DNA of 64,000 nt from Sanyastnella coralliicola (GCF_030845195.1 NZ_CP132543.1:3427501-3491500); one strand, 5' to 3'. Shown: positions 52,501-61,059, counted from the first letter of the stretch. Notes: generated from the sequence alone by a model not told the origin. Numbers and translations: made by a program.

Positions 52501-54833
52501 GATGGAGGAGCTGTCCACTGACCATTAACAATTTGAACAATTTCAGATTCGGTTCCAGAGGCAAAGTCTGTAGTATTAGTGACTGTAATGATAGCTTTGT
52601 GTGCTATCGCAAGAGGCAATGCAATCCGAACTCTATACTCATCGCAATCAGAACTGAAAAGACTTTCGACTTGTGGTCCAGACTCGAAGTCCCAGGGATT
52701 TAATATTACTTCTTCTTCCGCTCCTCCACCTATAGAGTTCTGGTTTGCTACGAAGGTGACATCAATATTTTGACCCGGAAAGAAAATTCCCGGAGGATTA
52801 GCAAAGGGGGATATAGCGGGTCGTGGGTTACGAAACGCAAAATCTCCGTTACTGTCTCTTACAAATTCAGTGAAGTACTCATATCGTTGCGGAGTATCCG
52901 GTAAATCACCCCCATAAATGAATTCTGGGCAATCTGTATCTAAAGTCTCTGGATGGTAATTTCGAAAGTGAGGAGTCAGTAGCCCTGTGTCGTCAATTCG
53001 ATCCGTCATATTTCTCGAATTATGATAAACGACTTTGACGTTTTGAAATCCTTCTAACCCATCTACATTTTCTACAGGCTGTTGAATTTCAAATAAACCG
53101 AACGCCCTCGGCACTCCACTAATTTCGAACAAATTTTCATTAGTTATGGTTTGAAAACCAGCAATATCTTGGCCGTATTTATCTTTCAGGTGAAAGTCTT
53201 CATGATCGAATTCCATTCCAGAAAATAGAATCGAAAACCTTTGTTGTTGGCGAAAAGTGTTGAACGTTGTGTCGTCATACCAATTGATCAATGCTAGCTG
53301 TTGAGAAGCTGCTTCAATATGTTCTTCAGGTATTTCGGGATATAACGCCTCAATATTAAATTGTTCAGAGTCAACAAGTTTGCTAAAATCAAAAGCTACT
53401 CGCCAATACTGGTCTTCAGTCAACAAATCAAGGTCTGGGCACTCACCAGTATGTCCTAAATCAGTTCGATATATCTGACAAAAGTCAGGGTCCTCAATGT
53501 TTAATGGTGAAGAATAATAAGTGATCGACTCATAATCATATTGGAATTGAAGCGATACATACTCATCTAACCATTCGTTAAATGAGTCAATACCTGAGAA
53601 CTCGTCAAGGTCTATTACGGCTTCAAGGTCAATAGGCAAAACAACCCATCCCAAATCTACTTCTCCACTTAACGGATTGTCTTCTGTTACAGTAGACCAA
53701 TTGCGTAGTTTAAAGCGAACGTCGAACGGCGTCCCATCTAGCGGAATTCCATCCAAAGAGGTGTTTTCCGTGTTACCAACTGCAAGAAATTCCAAATCGA
53801 TATCCAATCTAGGTTCAGCTCCCTCAACAAATACATTGGATTCGATTTCTTGATTATAATCATTGGCAGCATCTTCAGCACAGCTCACGCTCATTAGTCC
53901 TAGAATAGTTTCCGTTTCAGCCTGCTCTCCATTATCAGAGCCGACGATAGTGAATTGTTCTTCAATAAAAAGCGACTCACTTGGGTCAGAAAGTGAATTC
54001 ATCATGTCAGGGAATGCCGTATTCGATATGTCAATTTCCAGAGAACCATCCTCATTAAATGCAATACCAGGCGTGGAAGATGCCACAGTACCATCTGGAT
54101 TAAATCCAAATATGATTGTTGGTCCCCCGGTGCTAGCAGAAATGATCAATTGAGTTGGTTGAATCTCAAACTCTGGGTTATAGGTCAGTCGCAGATCATC
54201 TGAAATAATATAAGTGTCCATTCCAGCTTCAAGCTCTCCGAATCCAAAAACCTCCGTTGTTCTAATGAACACTTTGTCTTCATCCTTGAAATATAGATGC
54301 GTACCTCCATTTACCTCTGGTATTTCGGAGTACTCTACATATCCATCTGGATCTAGATATTCAGTCAGGAAGTCATAAGAAGTTTGGACAACCTTGAACG
54401 GATCCTGTGATTGGTTTATCCATGGAACTTCTGACCCCACAGAACTTAGGGTTATCTCAAAATCCGGAGTTAAGTCCGAACCAGAATACTGACAAAAATC
54501 AAGTTGGAAAATCAAGTCTAAAGTTGTGCTTTCACTTGTAAATATCCACGGGTCCGCTGGTAAGTCAGTAGGCACATAAATTGAGTTATGATTACAGGAT
54601 AACTCATAATCAGTATCAGGAGATAAACCCGAAATTTGAACGTGATATTCAAAGGCCCCAAATGGCGCGGGTGCGATATATTTCGAAGTGACTTCTTCAA
54701 TTGTTACTTCATGAATCGTAAATCCATCAGTCGCAACCAACGTCTCCGTAACACTCTGCCCATAACAATAGGATAAAGAGTAGAAAAGTGCGCATAGCAC
54801 GAGCGTGCCACGCAGTGTGGTGAAGGCTTTCAT
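46566..54833 (-). CDS. Giant T9SS-exported surface protein (2755 codons)
   Basis: 2755 residues with signal peptide TLRGTLVLCALFYSLSYCYG. I do not recognise the N-terminal and middle domains; they are repeated beta-sandwich-like units rich in Asp, Glu and Ser. Near residues 1110-1165 there is a run of Ca-binding, thrombospondin-3-like loops (DVDGDGFIDAGGNFECNDD, NFNGVYDDDEDINNNGVLDG). Cys-rich patches lie near residue 1660 (CQTCGSEAADCPDCNC) and near 1835 (CEGDCEACDACVVDH). The last about 450 residues look like a delta-60/SBBP-type propeller (VRMYIAGNTRQGSD-like strands, FFVGQSSENTRTGILGL). It ends in a T9SS type A domain (LLILPNPNQGKFELQV, HLEAGIYILRVELV). Likely an adhesin or matrix protein. 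Confidence 0.8.
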   Translation of the reverse strand: MKAFTTLRGTLVLCALFYSLSYCYGQSVTETLVATDGFTIHEVTIEEVTSKYIAPAPFGAFEYHVQISGLSPDTDYELSCNHNSIYVPTDLPADPWIFTSESTTLDLIFQLDFCQYSGSDLTPDFEITLSSVGSEVPWINQSQDPFKVVQTSYDFLTEYLDPDGYVEYSEIPEVNGGTHLYFKDEDKVFIRTTEVFGFGELEAGMDTYIISDDLRLTYNPEFEIQPTQLIISASTGGPTIIFGFNPDGTVASSTPGIAFNEDGSLEIDISNTAFPDMMNSLSDPSESLFIEEQFTIVGSDNGEQAETETILGLMSVSCAEDAANDYNQEIESNVFVEGAEPRLDIDLEFLAVGNTENTSLDGIPLDGTPFDVRFKLRNWSTVTEDNPLSGEVDLGWVVLPIDLEAVIDLDEFSGIDSFNEWLDEYVSLQFQYDYESITYYSSPLNIEDPDFCQIYRTDLGHTGECPDLDLLTEDQYWRVAFDFSKLVDSEQFNIEALYPEIPEEHIEAASQQLALINWYDDTTFNTFRQQQRFSILFSGMEFDHEDFHLKDKYGQDIAGFQTITNENLFEISGVPRAFGLFEIQQPVENVDGLEGFQNVKVVYHNSRNMTDRIDDTGLLTPHFRNYHPETLDTDCPEFIYGGDLPDTPQRYEYFTEFVRDSNGDFAFRNPRPAISPFANPPGIFFPGQNIDVTFVANQNSIGGGAEEEVILNPWDFESGPQVESLFSSDCDEYRVRIALPLAIAHKAIITVTNTTDFASGTESEIVQIVNGQWTAPPSEGDPILPHDPSFADIHFLNSNADASVYILDEGAKGDLQNSNGTVFCADDCVFYIDFKLLGDHLSWNDIQRSIKINILWNSDFACPGLCSSDCIVLPGTVNESAEILVYNKIPLSESGDVCSSNVNEDLILRMARMNQEFFYLCGPPCEADPICIPNSIADADCDATFEYNTVPGNSFRFQRSSFGFNTTDFVGDWGESGDFNGDGEAGLSEAPALSYNDNFGYPEAAFDVFPEATLSDIDPNSLTHFIPGDEIMIRGRGVYSTSANAADVTGLENPRLVYVVQLPVDIDLLDLPEVLTDCSDKPIKLEFRENAGDATPAFEYHATRFFKSNCPYMEGIDEDVDGDGFIDAGGNFECNDDPFIAGECNDWNDLNFNGVYDDDEDINNNGVLDGPEIWTTLIFIFDDFYADDLLVTNGDEWHTTFNGFVFMNPYFEMDPNEEPYIWTAIKGSFALMDNSFDVTSSNENMDTCPVLYTCDNATSAGNFHTLEREISFELASEDGVFDNCTRPFAISIDYSSPTYSDFHDLFADEFRPIFKIESVGLTSQTGSVQRLNFDHHYRGNGHDNADVGLWFHIDGENDPWVESGINFFQKFYTTEISLDGTAMTILPNALSIPRLGHEGNATRTIYGTAEVITNSGINSHQQIGELAVLGHGPQMMSCNAIEAIIQFDYLLDDDWLNYLSMNSCNGPSSEVLVLETLTSDLHNSRVGFTSSDDGTPDVLSQSGVLVGPEINYHDLTGSGTFTMDAFITVKNTDLINVHDVEIVGYDGENIDVDYEPQTPLMVEQNGIYTTYYFHMDYIECENFLPYVNCQNQKLFEEGDRTWRFHFFYNLEECPSGEESTESLIEFYYGQACQVHDADGGITGFTRCQTCGSEAADCPDCNCTPVVNEDLDACTESSDGLIINDPVFPTVSDDAAAIITLTETSSLIGELSNVTQRYSTAFDGFVGEVRPFWPDQFLNATFSTPSSMCNESISIELTNDAGSENMAADAHLHSLLVEVPESWVIAEVTVEGLEESTTFGYTSVINGDGVLQIDFSHLIPCEFCDLPTSCEGDCEACDACVVDHLVIPDTSADSPVTVTIEFALDLDAATVVNTAIPSVEIVANTICNQGITVGVSGEFESVTLNEIGLDVQSQLNYGCSDENVQLCISLNIDENSTESLTIEELVVPDYYDNFSTPSSTDELSFSVFENDLVISLDAELIENLNANGNADICFDIPSPVEIEDLMIQVDVTYSGENCVVTTTTESNSVPYEFLAYEDISIISLGECPALISLPALPEGLYYESDMPLDDPSSETGEILLGPVDDLNVTVTDGNCIYQVLNLIDLQNPCCEINGSTTFTNCVGTVMVDYFTTCDPANLEFIVSTADESNIVNGTSSFAVTGDNSLSVDFDADGSGPYSVTVILSCPGGPECTYETVVNDPAECEPVVLTGDPICDQVEDFLPDPSESMEGNKILDIGGGTYAVFGAANEANDNLDVYSFFRDFDNSTFYSEIGGDVNSPSLDSEVWVDVDVCDNAIYAVGNRRYIDPDYGEISSVIVARFNGLVDGFIGPDLIREIKVEPGSIDEATSIEVMPGGCRVYIAGNTRQGSDADIFVTRLSSNLGSTATRTYDSGYTDKCYDIEMVDYTDTDPTDPSGVGLVLSGSIAGRGLVLSISPMSFAVVNSRMLLTGSSELRTIDVHDDGRIFIGGWARIATVTEDLVLLQLPEEFADPYGSYNAGILSLMTWNNGTDLNADEQINDIEIQGNDIFFVGQSSENTRTGILGLVQLTEGVEFNHNSVNSAQWMAKPDDMTHLKSVALLESPVDGSNEIIVAGDLWFNGDNNTIFVSRSSVDGTGCCYVPFPYEVKGERSRLASPTFTVTAPTPINSGFEPLWNQQYGEHDLCTIGFKSLEDQTSLLILPNPNQGKFELQVEGNSPMRQVSISDATGKLVDLRQFNELDEITVESFNYQHLEAGIYILRVELVNGEILTARAVVNR

Positions 54834-55002
54834 AGTTTTGGCAATAAAATTTTAGTTCAATCCAATTTAGGGATAAATTCCATTCATTGGAAATCCTAGG
54901 GGGTGTAGGACGACAACTTTGGGGAATGATTCAAGCCTCTAATCGTGCGCTTTGACTAGCGGCGCAAGGGATTCTCTTTCAAGAAGTTGAGAGAGGAATT
55001 TT

Positions 55003-56268
55003 TTATGAACCCTCCTCGCAAACAGGTCGTTGCTTCACCTCCTCATACAACTCCCTATCCAACGTAGAAGGCGTCAACACGCGATGGATAATCAGCAAAT
55101 CCATGATCTGGCTGACGTCTGTTTTGATGTAGAGGTTGCCGAGCGGACGAGACAACCTTCCTTTGGTGAAGGAGCTGTCTAGATCAATGAGGAAATGATC
55201 GCTTTCCGCGCTAGCGAAATCAGCTTCTAGAGAACCTTGTTTAGGTGGCTTCAAATCTTTCTTGCGGAAGAAACCATAACGACCTTCGATGGCGCTGAAG
55301 CCGATGGTGATGGCTTTGGGACCGAGTTCATCCTTGACATAGTCTCCCATCATTTGATGGCGCTTGTAGTAGTTGCCCCCCATCAAGCCGTGGGTGGGGT
55401 TCTTCATGCGCACGGTCTCGGAATTAAAAATGAAATGACTGGTGGCTCCCCAGCAAATGACCTTCTTTCCGGAGTTGTATCGAAGAAAGTGGAGCAGGTT
55501 ATCAGCCATCATTTCATCGCGGTTGTCTGTACCTAAGCCCACATCAGAGAAATAGACTTTGAGGTTTTCTGCCACTTGAGTCCATAATGCACTCGCGGGA
55601 TGAGCTACTAATCGGAGTCGGAGAATTATCTTGTCGAGGTAGGCGATGTCACTGGCTGGATCATTCTTTTTGAAGGAACGGAAATCACGATCTCCGAGGT
55701 ATTCTAAGTTCGTTTTCAAATGCGCCCAGGAGGCAGAAGTCACTTCGGCTGAATCAACCAAGACATAGAACTCAGCAAACTCTGTTAGGAGACAAGACCG
55801 TCCGTAGCGGAAAGAAAGCTGTGGGTCGAAACCAGCAATTTGGAGTGGAGTGCCTGCTTTCATCTGCTCATCGAGGTACGCACTGACGCCTTTGAACTCT
55901 TCGCTGTATGGCCAAACTTGATGCAGTGAATTGCATAAGGCGGTTTCAGCATCTAAGCCTTCCTGCATGTCACGCCAGGCACGGTCACAGCCATAAAAGG
56001 AACTCTCGAAAGCAAGGACATCAAAGCCCAACTGTTCATGCAGGTACTTGATCAACTTGAGCTTGCTTTGATACACCACCCCCTCACCGTGCGATTGTTC
56101 TCCTAGCATCACGACTTCAACACCTTCAAAGAGTGCATCTAGCTGTTTGAAATCATCGAGATTGTAGGCTTCTTCTACCGGACCTAAATCAATAATCGGA
56201 GCCGGTGTTTGTGCCGTGAGTACACACGGAAATAGGCAGAGAATAAGGATAGTTGTTTTAGCGGTCAT
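55003..56268 (-). CDS. Secreted erythromycin-esterase-family hydrolase
   Basis: 421 residues. Signal peptide MTAKTTILILCLFPCVLTAQ. Erythromycin esterase (PF05139-type) fold: VVMLGEQSHGEGVVYQSKLK with the catalytic His-Glu, DVLAFESSFYGCDRAWRDMQ, the conserved NRDEMMADNLLHFL, KVICWGATSHFIFN. Family members hydrolyse macrolide lactones, but most chromosomal ones are uncharacterised; a role in resistance cannot be read from sequence. Signal peptide and absence of a sorting domain suggest a periplasmic enzyme. Confidence 0.82.
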   Translation of the reverse strand: MTAKTTILILCLFPCVLTAQTPAPIIDLGPVEEAYNLDDFKQLDALFEGVEVVMLGEQSHGEGVVYQSKLKLIKYLHEQLGFDVLAFESSFYGCDRAWRDMQEGLDAETALCNSLHQVWPYSEEFKGVSAYLDEQMKAGTPLQIAGFDPQLSFRYGRSCLLTEFAEFYVLVDSAEVTSASWAHLKTNLEYLGDRDFRSFKKNDPASDIAYLDKIILRLRLVAHPASALWTQVAENLKVYFSDVGLGTDNRDEMMADNLLHFLRYNSGKKVICWGATSHFIFNSETVRMKNPTHGLMGGNYYKRHQMMGDYVKDELGPKAITIGFSAIEGRYGFFRKKDLKPPKQGSLEADFASAESDHFLIDLDSSFTKGRLSRPLGNLYIKTDVSQIMDLLIIHRVLTPSTLDRELYEEVKQRPVCEEGS

Positions 56269-56317
56269 GCCTTAAAGACGAGAAAATGTTCGGGGTATTG
56301 CTTTGCGTTCGACCTTA

Positions 56318-56995
56318 TTACTTGATGAGTCCTTTGATGCTTTGGCCCACCACCTTTTGGCGCATCTCTTCCTCCAGTTCCGCGAACTGATCTTGTTTGT
56401 AGTGCCCGCTAAAAGACCCATCCTCGAGGAAGTGAATCTCATCGCAAACCCCCGTCAAGGTGGAGAAGATGTGCGACGATAATATAATGGTCTTACCTGC
56501 TTTCTTCAGTTCTTGAATCAACTCGGTCACCATGATATTGCTCTCCAAATCCAATCCATTGAAGGGCTCGTCTAAGATGAAGACCTCGTTCTCTTGAAGT
56601 AAAATGGCATTTAGGGCGAGCTTCTTTCGCATTCCAGTGGAGTAGGCCGTGACATACTTATCTAATGGTAAGTTGAATAGGTTTTTCCCTTCGATATCAA
56701 CCTGTGGTAGTCGTCTCGAACTGCAGAGTAGCTGGATGTATTCTCTTCCGGTTATTAAAGGCAAAGTGTAGGGCTCCGTTTGCAAATAGCCTAGATGTTG
56801 TTTGAGCTGTTTTGGCGCAGGTGTGACCTCGCCTTCATAACTCTCCAGCCCACAAAGGCAGCGGAAAAGAGTGGTCTTACCCGCACCGTTTTTACCGACG
56901 ATTCCATGCACCTCACCAGGACCAAAGGTTACGTCAATTTCTTTGAGCACCTGTTCTGTTCCAAATGACTTTGATAGGTTATTGATTCGGATCAT
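56318..56995 (-). CDS. ABC transporter ATP-binding protein
   Basis: 225 residues. Walker A VGKNGAGKTTLFRCLCGL, Q-loop LGYLQTEPYTLPL, signature YSTGMRKKLALNAIL (a variant lacking the usual SGG, as in many CcmA/export types), Walker B VFILDEPFNGLDLESNIM, H-loop IILSSHIFSTL. It overlaps the permease by 17 nt (56979-56995), so the pair forms one exporter. Substrate unknown. Confidence 0.9.
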   Translation of the reverse strand: MIRINNLSKSFGTEQVLKEIDVTFGPGEVHGIVGKNGAGKTTLFRCLCGLESYEGEVTPAPKQLKQHLGYLQTEPYTLPLITGREYIQLLCSSRRLPQVDIEGKNLFNLPLDKYVTAYSTGMRKKLALNAILLQENEVFILDEPFNGLDLESNIMVTELIQELKKAGKTIILSSHIFSTLTGVCDEIHFLEDGSFSGHYKQDQFAELEEEMRQKVVGQSIKGLIK

Positions 56996-57908
56996 GGAGG
57001 TATCGTTTTAGAGATTTACGTGCGTTGGCGGATAAGAAGGCCGCAGCCAACGGAATGAGCGGCGGAAACGACACACACAGCGCAATGATCACTGCATGAG
57101 GTAGGCTAATCGCATATGGGAAGGCCGCATATTTAGCCAAGACAACCAAAGCGATGAGCAATATTCCAACCGCACAAATGATTCCCCAAACCCACCAATT
57201 CTCGGGATAGACAAGGAGGAAAACCAAGGAAAAGGGAGCAATCAATAGGGACGTATTCTTCAACATCACCCCCAACTTCCATTTCAAGAATGCCGACCAA
57301 GAGCGATTTGAATTCCAGACGAAAAAATCAGGTTCTGGTGTGGAATAGAAGGAAGCAATCGCCAGCTGAATCGCAACAACACTGCTCACAGCCAAGTTTG
57401 GGTTATCCACCCCAATTCCAATCGCGAGCAACACGCCAGCTACCATTAGTACCCACCAAATTCTTCTGAACCCGACCACAAATTCATAGGGTGATTTACC
57501 AAATGGAGTTGGGATCGATCGCACATATACTTGTTGGAACGAAAAGAAAGAAGTGACGCAGGTAACAGCTACAAACAATAGGCAGAGTAACCATTCCGCG
57601 CTAGCGAGCAAAACGATGAGAAATGGAAGCCCAACTAGACTATTCTCAAGCAATCGAATGCGCTGCCGTTGGCGTTTCCCGAAGTGCAATTCAAGGAACT
57701 CTGTTCTTTGCGTCGACATCAACAACGACTGAAAATAGACGCCGAACAAAACCATGAAAAGTCCGGCCCACGCTGTCTGAGCATAGAGCACCATGGTCAA
57801 GGTGGTGAAGGCCGCAACCGCCAACAGGGCGCCCAATACTGGGTGCAGTCCGACCTGGCGAATGGCACGTGTGGAGATCTTGAATAACAAGGAGAAATAG
57901 ACCTTCAT
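56979..57908 (-). CDS. ABC exporter membrane subunit
   Basis: 309 residues with about eight hydrophobic segments (LGALLAVAAFTTLTMVLYAQ, AGLFMVLFGVYFQSLLM, LVGLPFLIVLLASAEWLLCL, VLMVAGVLLAIGIGV, AVGILLIALVVLAKY, VIIALCVSFPPLIPLAAAFL). No recognisable family. It starts upstream of, and overlaps, the ATPase, and is 83 nt from the VOC gene on the same strand. The exporter could serve the adjacent amide-type cluster, but this is speculation. Confidence 0.7.
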   Translation of the reverse strand: MKVYFSLLFKISTRAIRQVGLHPVLGALLAVAAFTTLTMVLYAQTAWAGLFMVLFGVYFQSLLMSTQRTEFLELHFGKRQRQRIRLLENSLVGLPFLIVLLASAEWLLCLLFVAVTCVTSFFSFQQVYVRSIPTPFGKSPYEFVVGFRRIWWVLMVAGVLLAIGIGVDNPNLAVSSVVAIQLAIASFYSTPEPDFFVWNSNRSWSAFLKWKLGVMLKNTSLLIAPFSLVFLLVYPENWWVWGIICAVGILLIALVVLAKYAAFPYAISLPHAVIIALCVSFPPLIPLAAAFLSANARKSLKRYLHDPNQ

Positions 57909-57990
57909 TGATTCAAGTATAGCCCAAACGGGAAATTCGGTTCAAGAAAAGTGATGAATGGCGGCCGCGTTGTACTTGCGGCCACTCTTC

Positions 57991-58410
57991 TTATTCAGAT
58001 CTGAAAACGTCTCCAGCGTTGGTGAAGGTTTTGAATTCAATCACGTTTCCATCAGGATCTTTGATCATGGCCACGCGTTGTTCACCAATCTCCCCTTCTA
58101 GAAACAAATGAGGTTCACTAGTAAATTTAACCTCTGCTTCTTTCAAACGATCAATCATTTGAAGCCAATCAACATTCGACAAAATGACACCCCAGTGGTT
58201 CAAAGGCATGCCTGTTCTCGGGTGGGTGATATACTCTTCTTTGCGCGTATCAACGACTACTTTTTGAATCGTCAATTGATGCCCAAAAAAATCATAATCA
58301 ACCCATGTCATTGCCTCACGGCCTGTTTCGCAACCAAGCAAACCACCGTAAAACTTGCGCGCTGCTTCAAGATCATTTGTCGCAAGCGCAATGTGAAAAG
58401 TTCCTTTCAT
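57991..58410 (-). CDS. VOC-superfamily (glyoxalase/dioxygenase-like) protein
   Basis: 139 residues. Vicinal-oxygen-chelate fold with two beta-alpha-beta-beta-beta modules: FHIALATNDLEAARKFYGGL, LNHWGVILSNVDWLQMIDRL, and VAMIKDPDGNVIEFKTFTN. Candidate metal ligands His6, the His of NHWG and the Glu of NVIEF are present. It starts 14 nt after the M14 gene stop, so it is the third gene of the ATP-grasp operon. Substrate unknown. Confidence 0.85.
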   Translation of the reverse strand: MKGTFHIALATNDLEAARKFYGGLLGCETGREAMTWVDYDFFGHQLTIQKVVVDTRKEEYITHPRTGMPLNHWGVILSNVDWLQMIDRLKEAEVKFTSEPHLFLEGEIGEQRVAMIKDPDGNVIEFKTFTNAGDVFRSE

Positions 58411-58424
58411 TTTGCTTCAATTAT

Positions 58425-59387
58425 TTATTCATTCTCAATGATTCCTAGATGCAGAATCCTACTTCCTGTTTGACCTACAGGGTGTGTACTTTTACCAATA
58501 ACGATACCGTCTTCAGGACAGAAATACTCTCGAACTACAGCACCAAATACATCACGTATTGTAGCAACCTTTTCGCCCTTTCGCACCACCTCAGTGATAT
58601 CTGGATAAACTTCTAGAATACCTCCTCTGTCGGCATAAAGCCAATAAGAGCTTCCACAAAAAACGGCTTCTTCGTCGGCCTGTTCCACTGCCCCTTTGAT
58701 CATTTGCAGGTGGCGAAGAACATTGAACACTCCCTCGATTCCAGAACGAATCATACCTTTCTGAAAGCGGTTAGGATCTCCGACTTCCAGTGTAATGGCA
58801 TGAATTCCCAAATCAGAAGCCGCCGAACGCAATGTCCCGTCGGCGCCTTCATTATTCAAGATGATGTCAGCGTTCTGTAGCTCTGCCATTTTTCGCTGGA
58901 CATCATTCTTCATATTCGCTCGAATGTAAAAGCTGTTTATTCTTCCAAATGAAGCCGTGTGAAGATCGATCAGATAGTCAAATTTGGCGATGATCCTGTT
59001 CATGACACGAGCGGCATATACATCGCTCATGTTCCCGTCTTCTCTTCCAGGCATGATGCGGTTCAAGTCTTCATCATCGTTAAATCTTCGTTGTTGATTT
59101 AAGATAGCAGGTACATTCACTACAGGTACGCCTACCACCGTGCCTTTCAACTCCTGCCAATCAACTTTTTGCATCAACTGCTGAACCACTCGAAGTCCAT
59201 TCAATTCATTTCCGTGGACAACAGCCGTGACGCCCATACAAGGTCCAGGTTCAGTTCCCTTTGCTACCATCACTGGAACGTGAATGTCTTGGCCAATTCC
59301 ATTTGCCACCAAATCCATGAAAAAGTGATGCACGCCAGGCTCCATTGACTCGATGTCGAGGTCATGGATGATTTTATAATTCGCCAT
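58425..59387 (-). CDS. Aspartoacylase/succinylglutamate desuccinylase-like M14 deacylase
   Basis: 320 residues from ATG 59385-59387 (MANYKIIHDLDIESMEPGVH). Zn-dependent M14 family: TAVVHGNELNGLRVVQQL (first zinc His and Glu), VVGVPVVNVPAILNQQRRFN, DEDLNRIMPGRED, YLIDLHTASFGRINS (third zinc ligand), AITLEVGDPNRFQKGMIRSG (catalytic Glu). The C-terminal half is a beta-barrel cap (GGILEVYPDITEVVRKGEKV). Such enzymes remove acyl groups from amino acids or cleave small amides. It starts 14 nt inside the end of the ATP-grasp gene, so it is translationally coupled. Confidence 0.85.
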   Translation of the reverse strand: MANYKIIHDLDIESMEPGVHHFFMDLVANGIGQDIHVPVMVAKGTEPGPCMGVTAVVHGNELNGLRVVQQLMQKVDWQELKGTVVGVPVVNVPAILNQQRRFNDDEDLNRIMPGREDGNMSDVYAARVMNRIIAKFDYLIDLHTASFGRINSFYIRANMKNDVQRKMAELQNADIILNNEGADGTLRSAASDLGIHAITLEVGDPNRFQKGMIRSGIEGVFNVLRHLQMIKGAVEQADEEAVFCGSSYWLYADRGGILEVYPDITEVVRKGEKVATIRDVFGAVVREYFCPEDGIVIGKSTHPVGQTGSRILHLGIIENE

Positions 59388-60816
59388 TTTCGATTTCTTT
59401 AATGAGTGATTCATCGTTATTCAATGACTTAAACAATCTCTTCTTCAATTTTCCCTTTGAGTTGATGAGTTGTTTCGCCATGTTATCGATAGCTACAGTG
59501 GCCATAACGGATTGCAGGTAACCATCGATTAGATCGTCCAATCCAATACCCAAGCGGTTGAATCCTTTTCGGTCCATAACCATTAGGCGGGCAACATCTG
59601 AAGACCATTGATTGCTGCCCTCTTTCATGCTCAAGTTCGTTCCTAAAACCGCCCAAGAATCCTTACCTGAACCTAACTCTAGGGCCAAAGGCTCACTTGC
59701 TCTTCTCGAGTACAATGACAGTGGTCTAAATCCTTCCTGTGTAGCATGGATAATCATTCTAAAATCAAGTGCGTAGTTCAGACCCTTAGCCGTTGGCATC
59801 GTTCCGACGTGATACAATTTGCCTCCTGTGAATTCTGAACTCCATGCGTGGTTTCCGATGAGTGACTGAACGATGAATTTGTCATAGTCGAATTCTTGCG
59901 CCATGAACAAGTTAAGTTCTTCTTCATTGACGATGGTGAATACCCCTTGACCAGCGTTGCTGTACGGAATTTTCACCACTGCTTTTCCCCCCATCTGTCT
60001 GACCCACAGCGGAATCTCAGCCTTTTCTACATCCCAGATTGTTTCAGGAGTAGAAATGTGAAGATTGTGTTCCTTGTATTCAGCATTGAAAAGCTGGTAA
60101 GCTTTACTTGCGACCAGCTTATTTCTACCACCTGCAAGGCAAGTTATTACGGGATTAAATACCAAGGTTCGTCCTAAGACAGGTAGGCGGTTCCATGGCT
60201 GTTGAGTGACATACCTGAAACATGCTCGAATTGGAGTCCATGCTCCATTTTCATGGACAAACAACACGCCATCTTCGACTTTGAAAAAGTCGTCGCTGGT
60301 TCCATCATTGAATACCGGAATCAGGTGTACTTTCTCATGCGTGCTTTGGGCTATTGCTTTCGCATAACCACTGGCTTCCATGTAGTTCTTATCGTAGAGT
60401 ACTGCCAATTCCCCTTTGATCGTGCGACGTTGCTTCAAGAAAGGGACAAAGGTTTTTTCAACGTAAGTCAGGTACCCTCCCATTTCTTGGTAATCATCCA
60501 GAAGGGGCATGCTTTTTTGACCGCTAGGTGACGAATTCGTTTCAATGACTACCATCTTACGGTTTCCCGCATCGGTGGCACAGTGTATCAAATCCGTTCC
60601 AGAATGGGTAAAGTAACGTGGCACGTAGCCGAGTAGATCACGTACGACATTGGCCTCCACATTTGGGTGCAAATGGCAATAACGTTTGACGATCTGCTCA
60701 GGGTTCAAATTCAAGAAAAAAGCCACCATAGGGTGGAGCGTCGCATTCAACGCTGAAGGGTACCAGTGATCTGCGGGATCAAAGGTATCCGGTGTTACCG
60801 TCTCAACCTTTCTCAC
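59374..60816 (-). CDS. ATP-grasp amide ligase-like protein, uncharacterised
   Basis: 480 residues. C-terminal half ATP-grasp-like: GGKAVVKIPYSNAGQGVFTI with the nucleotide-binding Lys and glycine loop, KFIVQSLIGNHAWSSEF, LYHVGTMPTAKGLNYALDF and RMIIHATQEGFRPLSLYSRR. The N-terminal half has the segment VVIETNSSPSGQKSMPLLDD. This combination matches ATP-grasp carboxylate-amine ligases of unstudied types; no substrate can be named. It is first in a three-gene minus-strand operon (ATP-grasp, M14, VOC) and divergent from a GNAT-nitrilase gene. Confidence 0.75.
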   Translation of the reverse strand: MRKVETVTPDTFDPADHWYPSALNATLHPMVAFFLNLNPEQIVKRYCHLHPNVEANVVRDLLGYVPRYFTHSGTDLIHCATDAGNRKMVVIETNSSPSGQKSMPLLDDYQEMGGYLTYVEKTFVPFLKQRRTIKGELAVLYDKNYMEASGYAKAIAQSTHEKVHLIPVFNDGTSDDFFKVEDGVLFVHENGAWTPIRACFRYVTQQPWNRLPVLGRTLVFNPVITCLAGGRNKLVASKAYQLFNAEYKEHNLHISTPETIWDVEKAEIPLWVRQMGGKAVVKIPYSNAGQGVFTIVNEEELNLFMAQEFDYDKFIVQSLIGNHAWSSEFTGGKLYHVGTMPTAKGLNYALDFRMIIHATQEGFRPLSLYSRRASEPLALELGSGKDSWAVLGTNLSMKEGSNQWSSDVARLMVMDRKGFNRLGIGLDDLIDGYLQSVMATVAIDNMAKQLINSKGKLKKRLFKSLNNDESLIKEIENGEL

Positions 60817-61041
60817 AGCTTGTAATTATGTTCGTGATTCTTATTTCGAAAGGGCTTTCAATCAAGTTTTCAGAACTGAGCACCTTACAGATATAAAACG
60901 GTGCATTCCTCGATTGAATTCCGGGGGAAAAGTACTTCCAAAATCAATAACTCCAAGCATTTTTTATGTTTTTTTTCACCACCTAACCATCTGTTACAGT
61001 GCAGATTAAGCGGCTTAGCATTATATTTCTTCGATTAGGTA

Positions 61042-61059
61042 ATTTGGATATTGCCAAAT
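61042..61059. promoter_or_regulatory. Inverted repeat in the divergent ATP-grasp/GNAT-nitrilase region
   Basis: ATTTGG-N6-CCAAAT, perfect 6-bp arms, 41 nt before the ATG at 61101. The rest of the 284-nt divergent region (60817-61100) is AT-rich with a T8 run near 60970 and no clear TAnnTTTG box. Possible operator. Confidence 0.35.
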
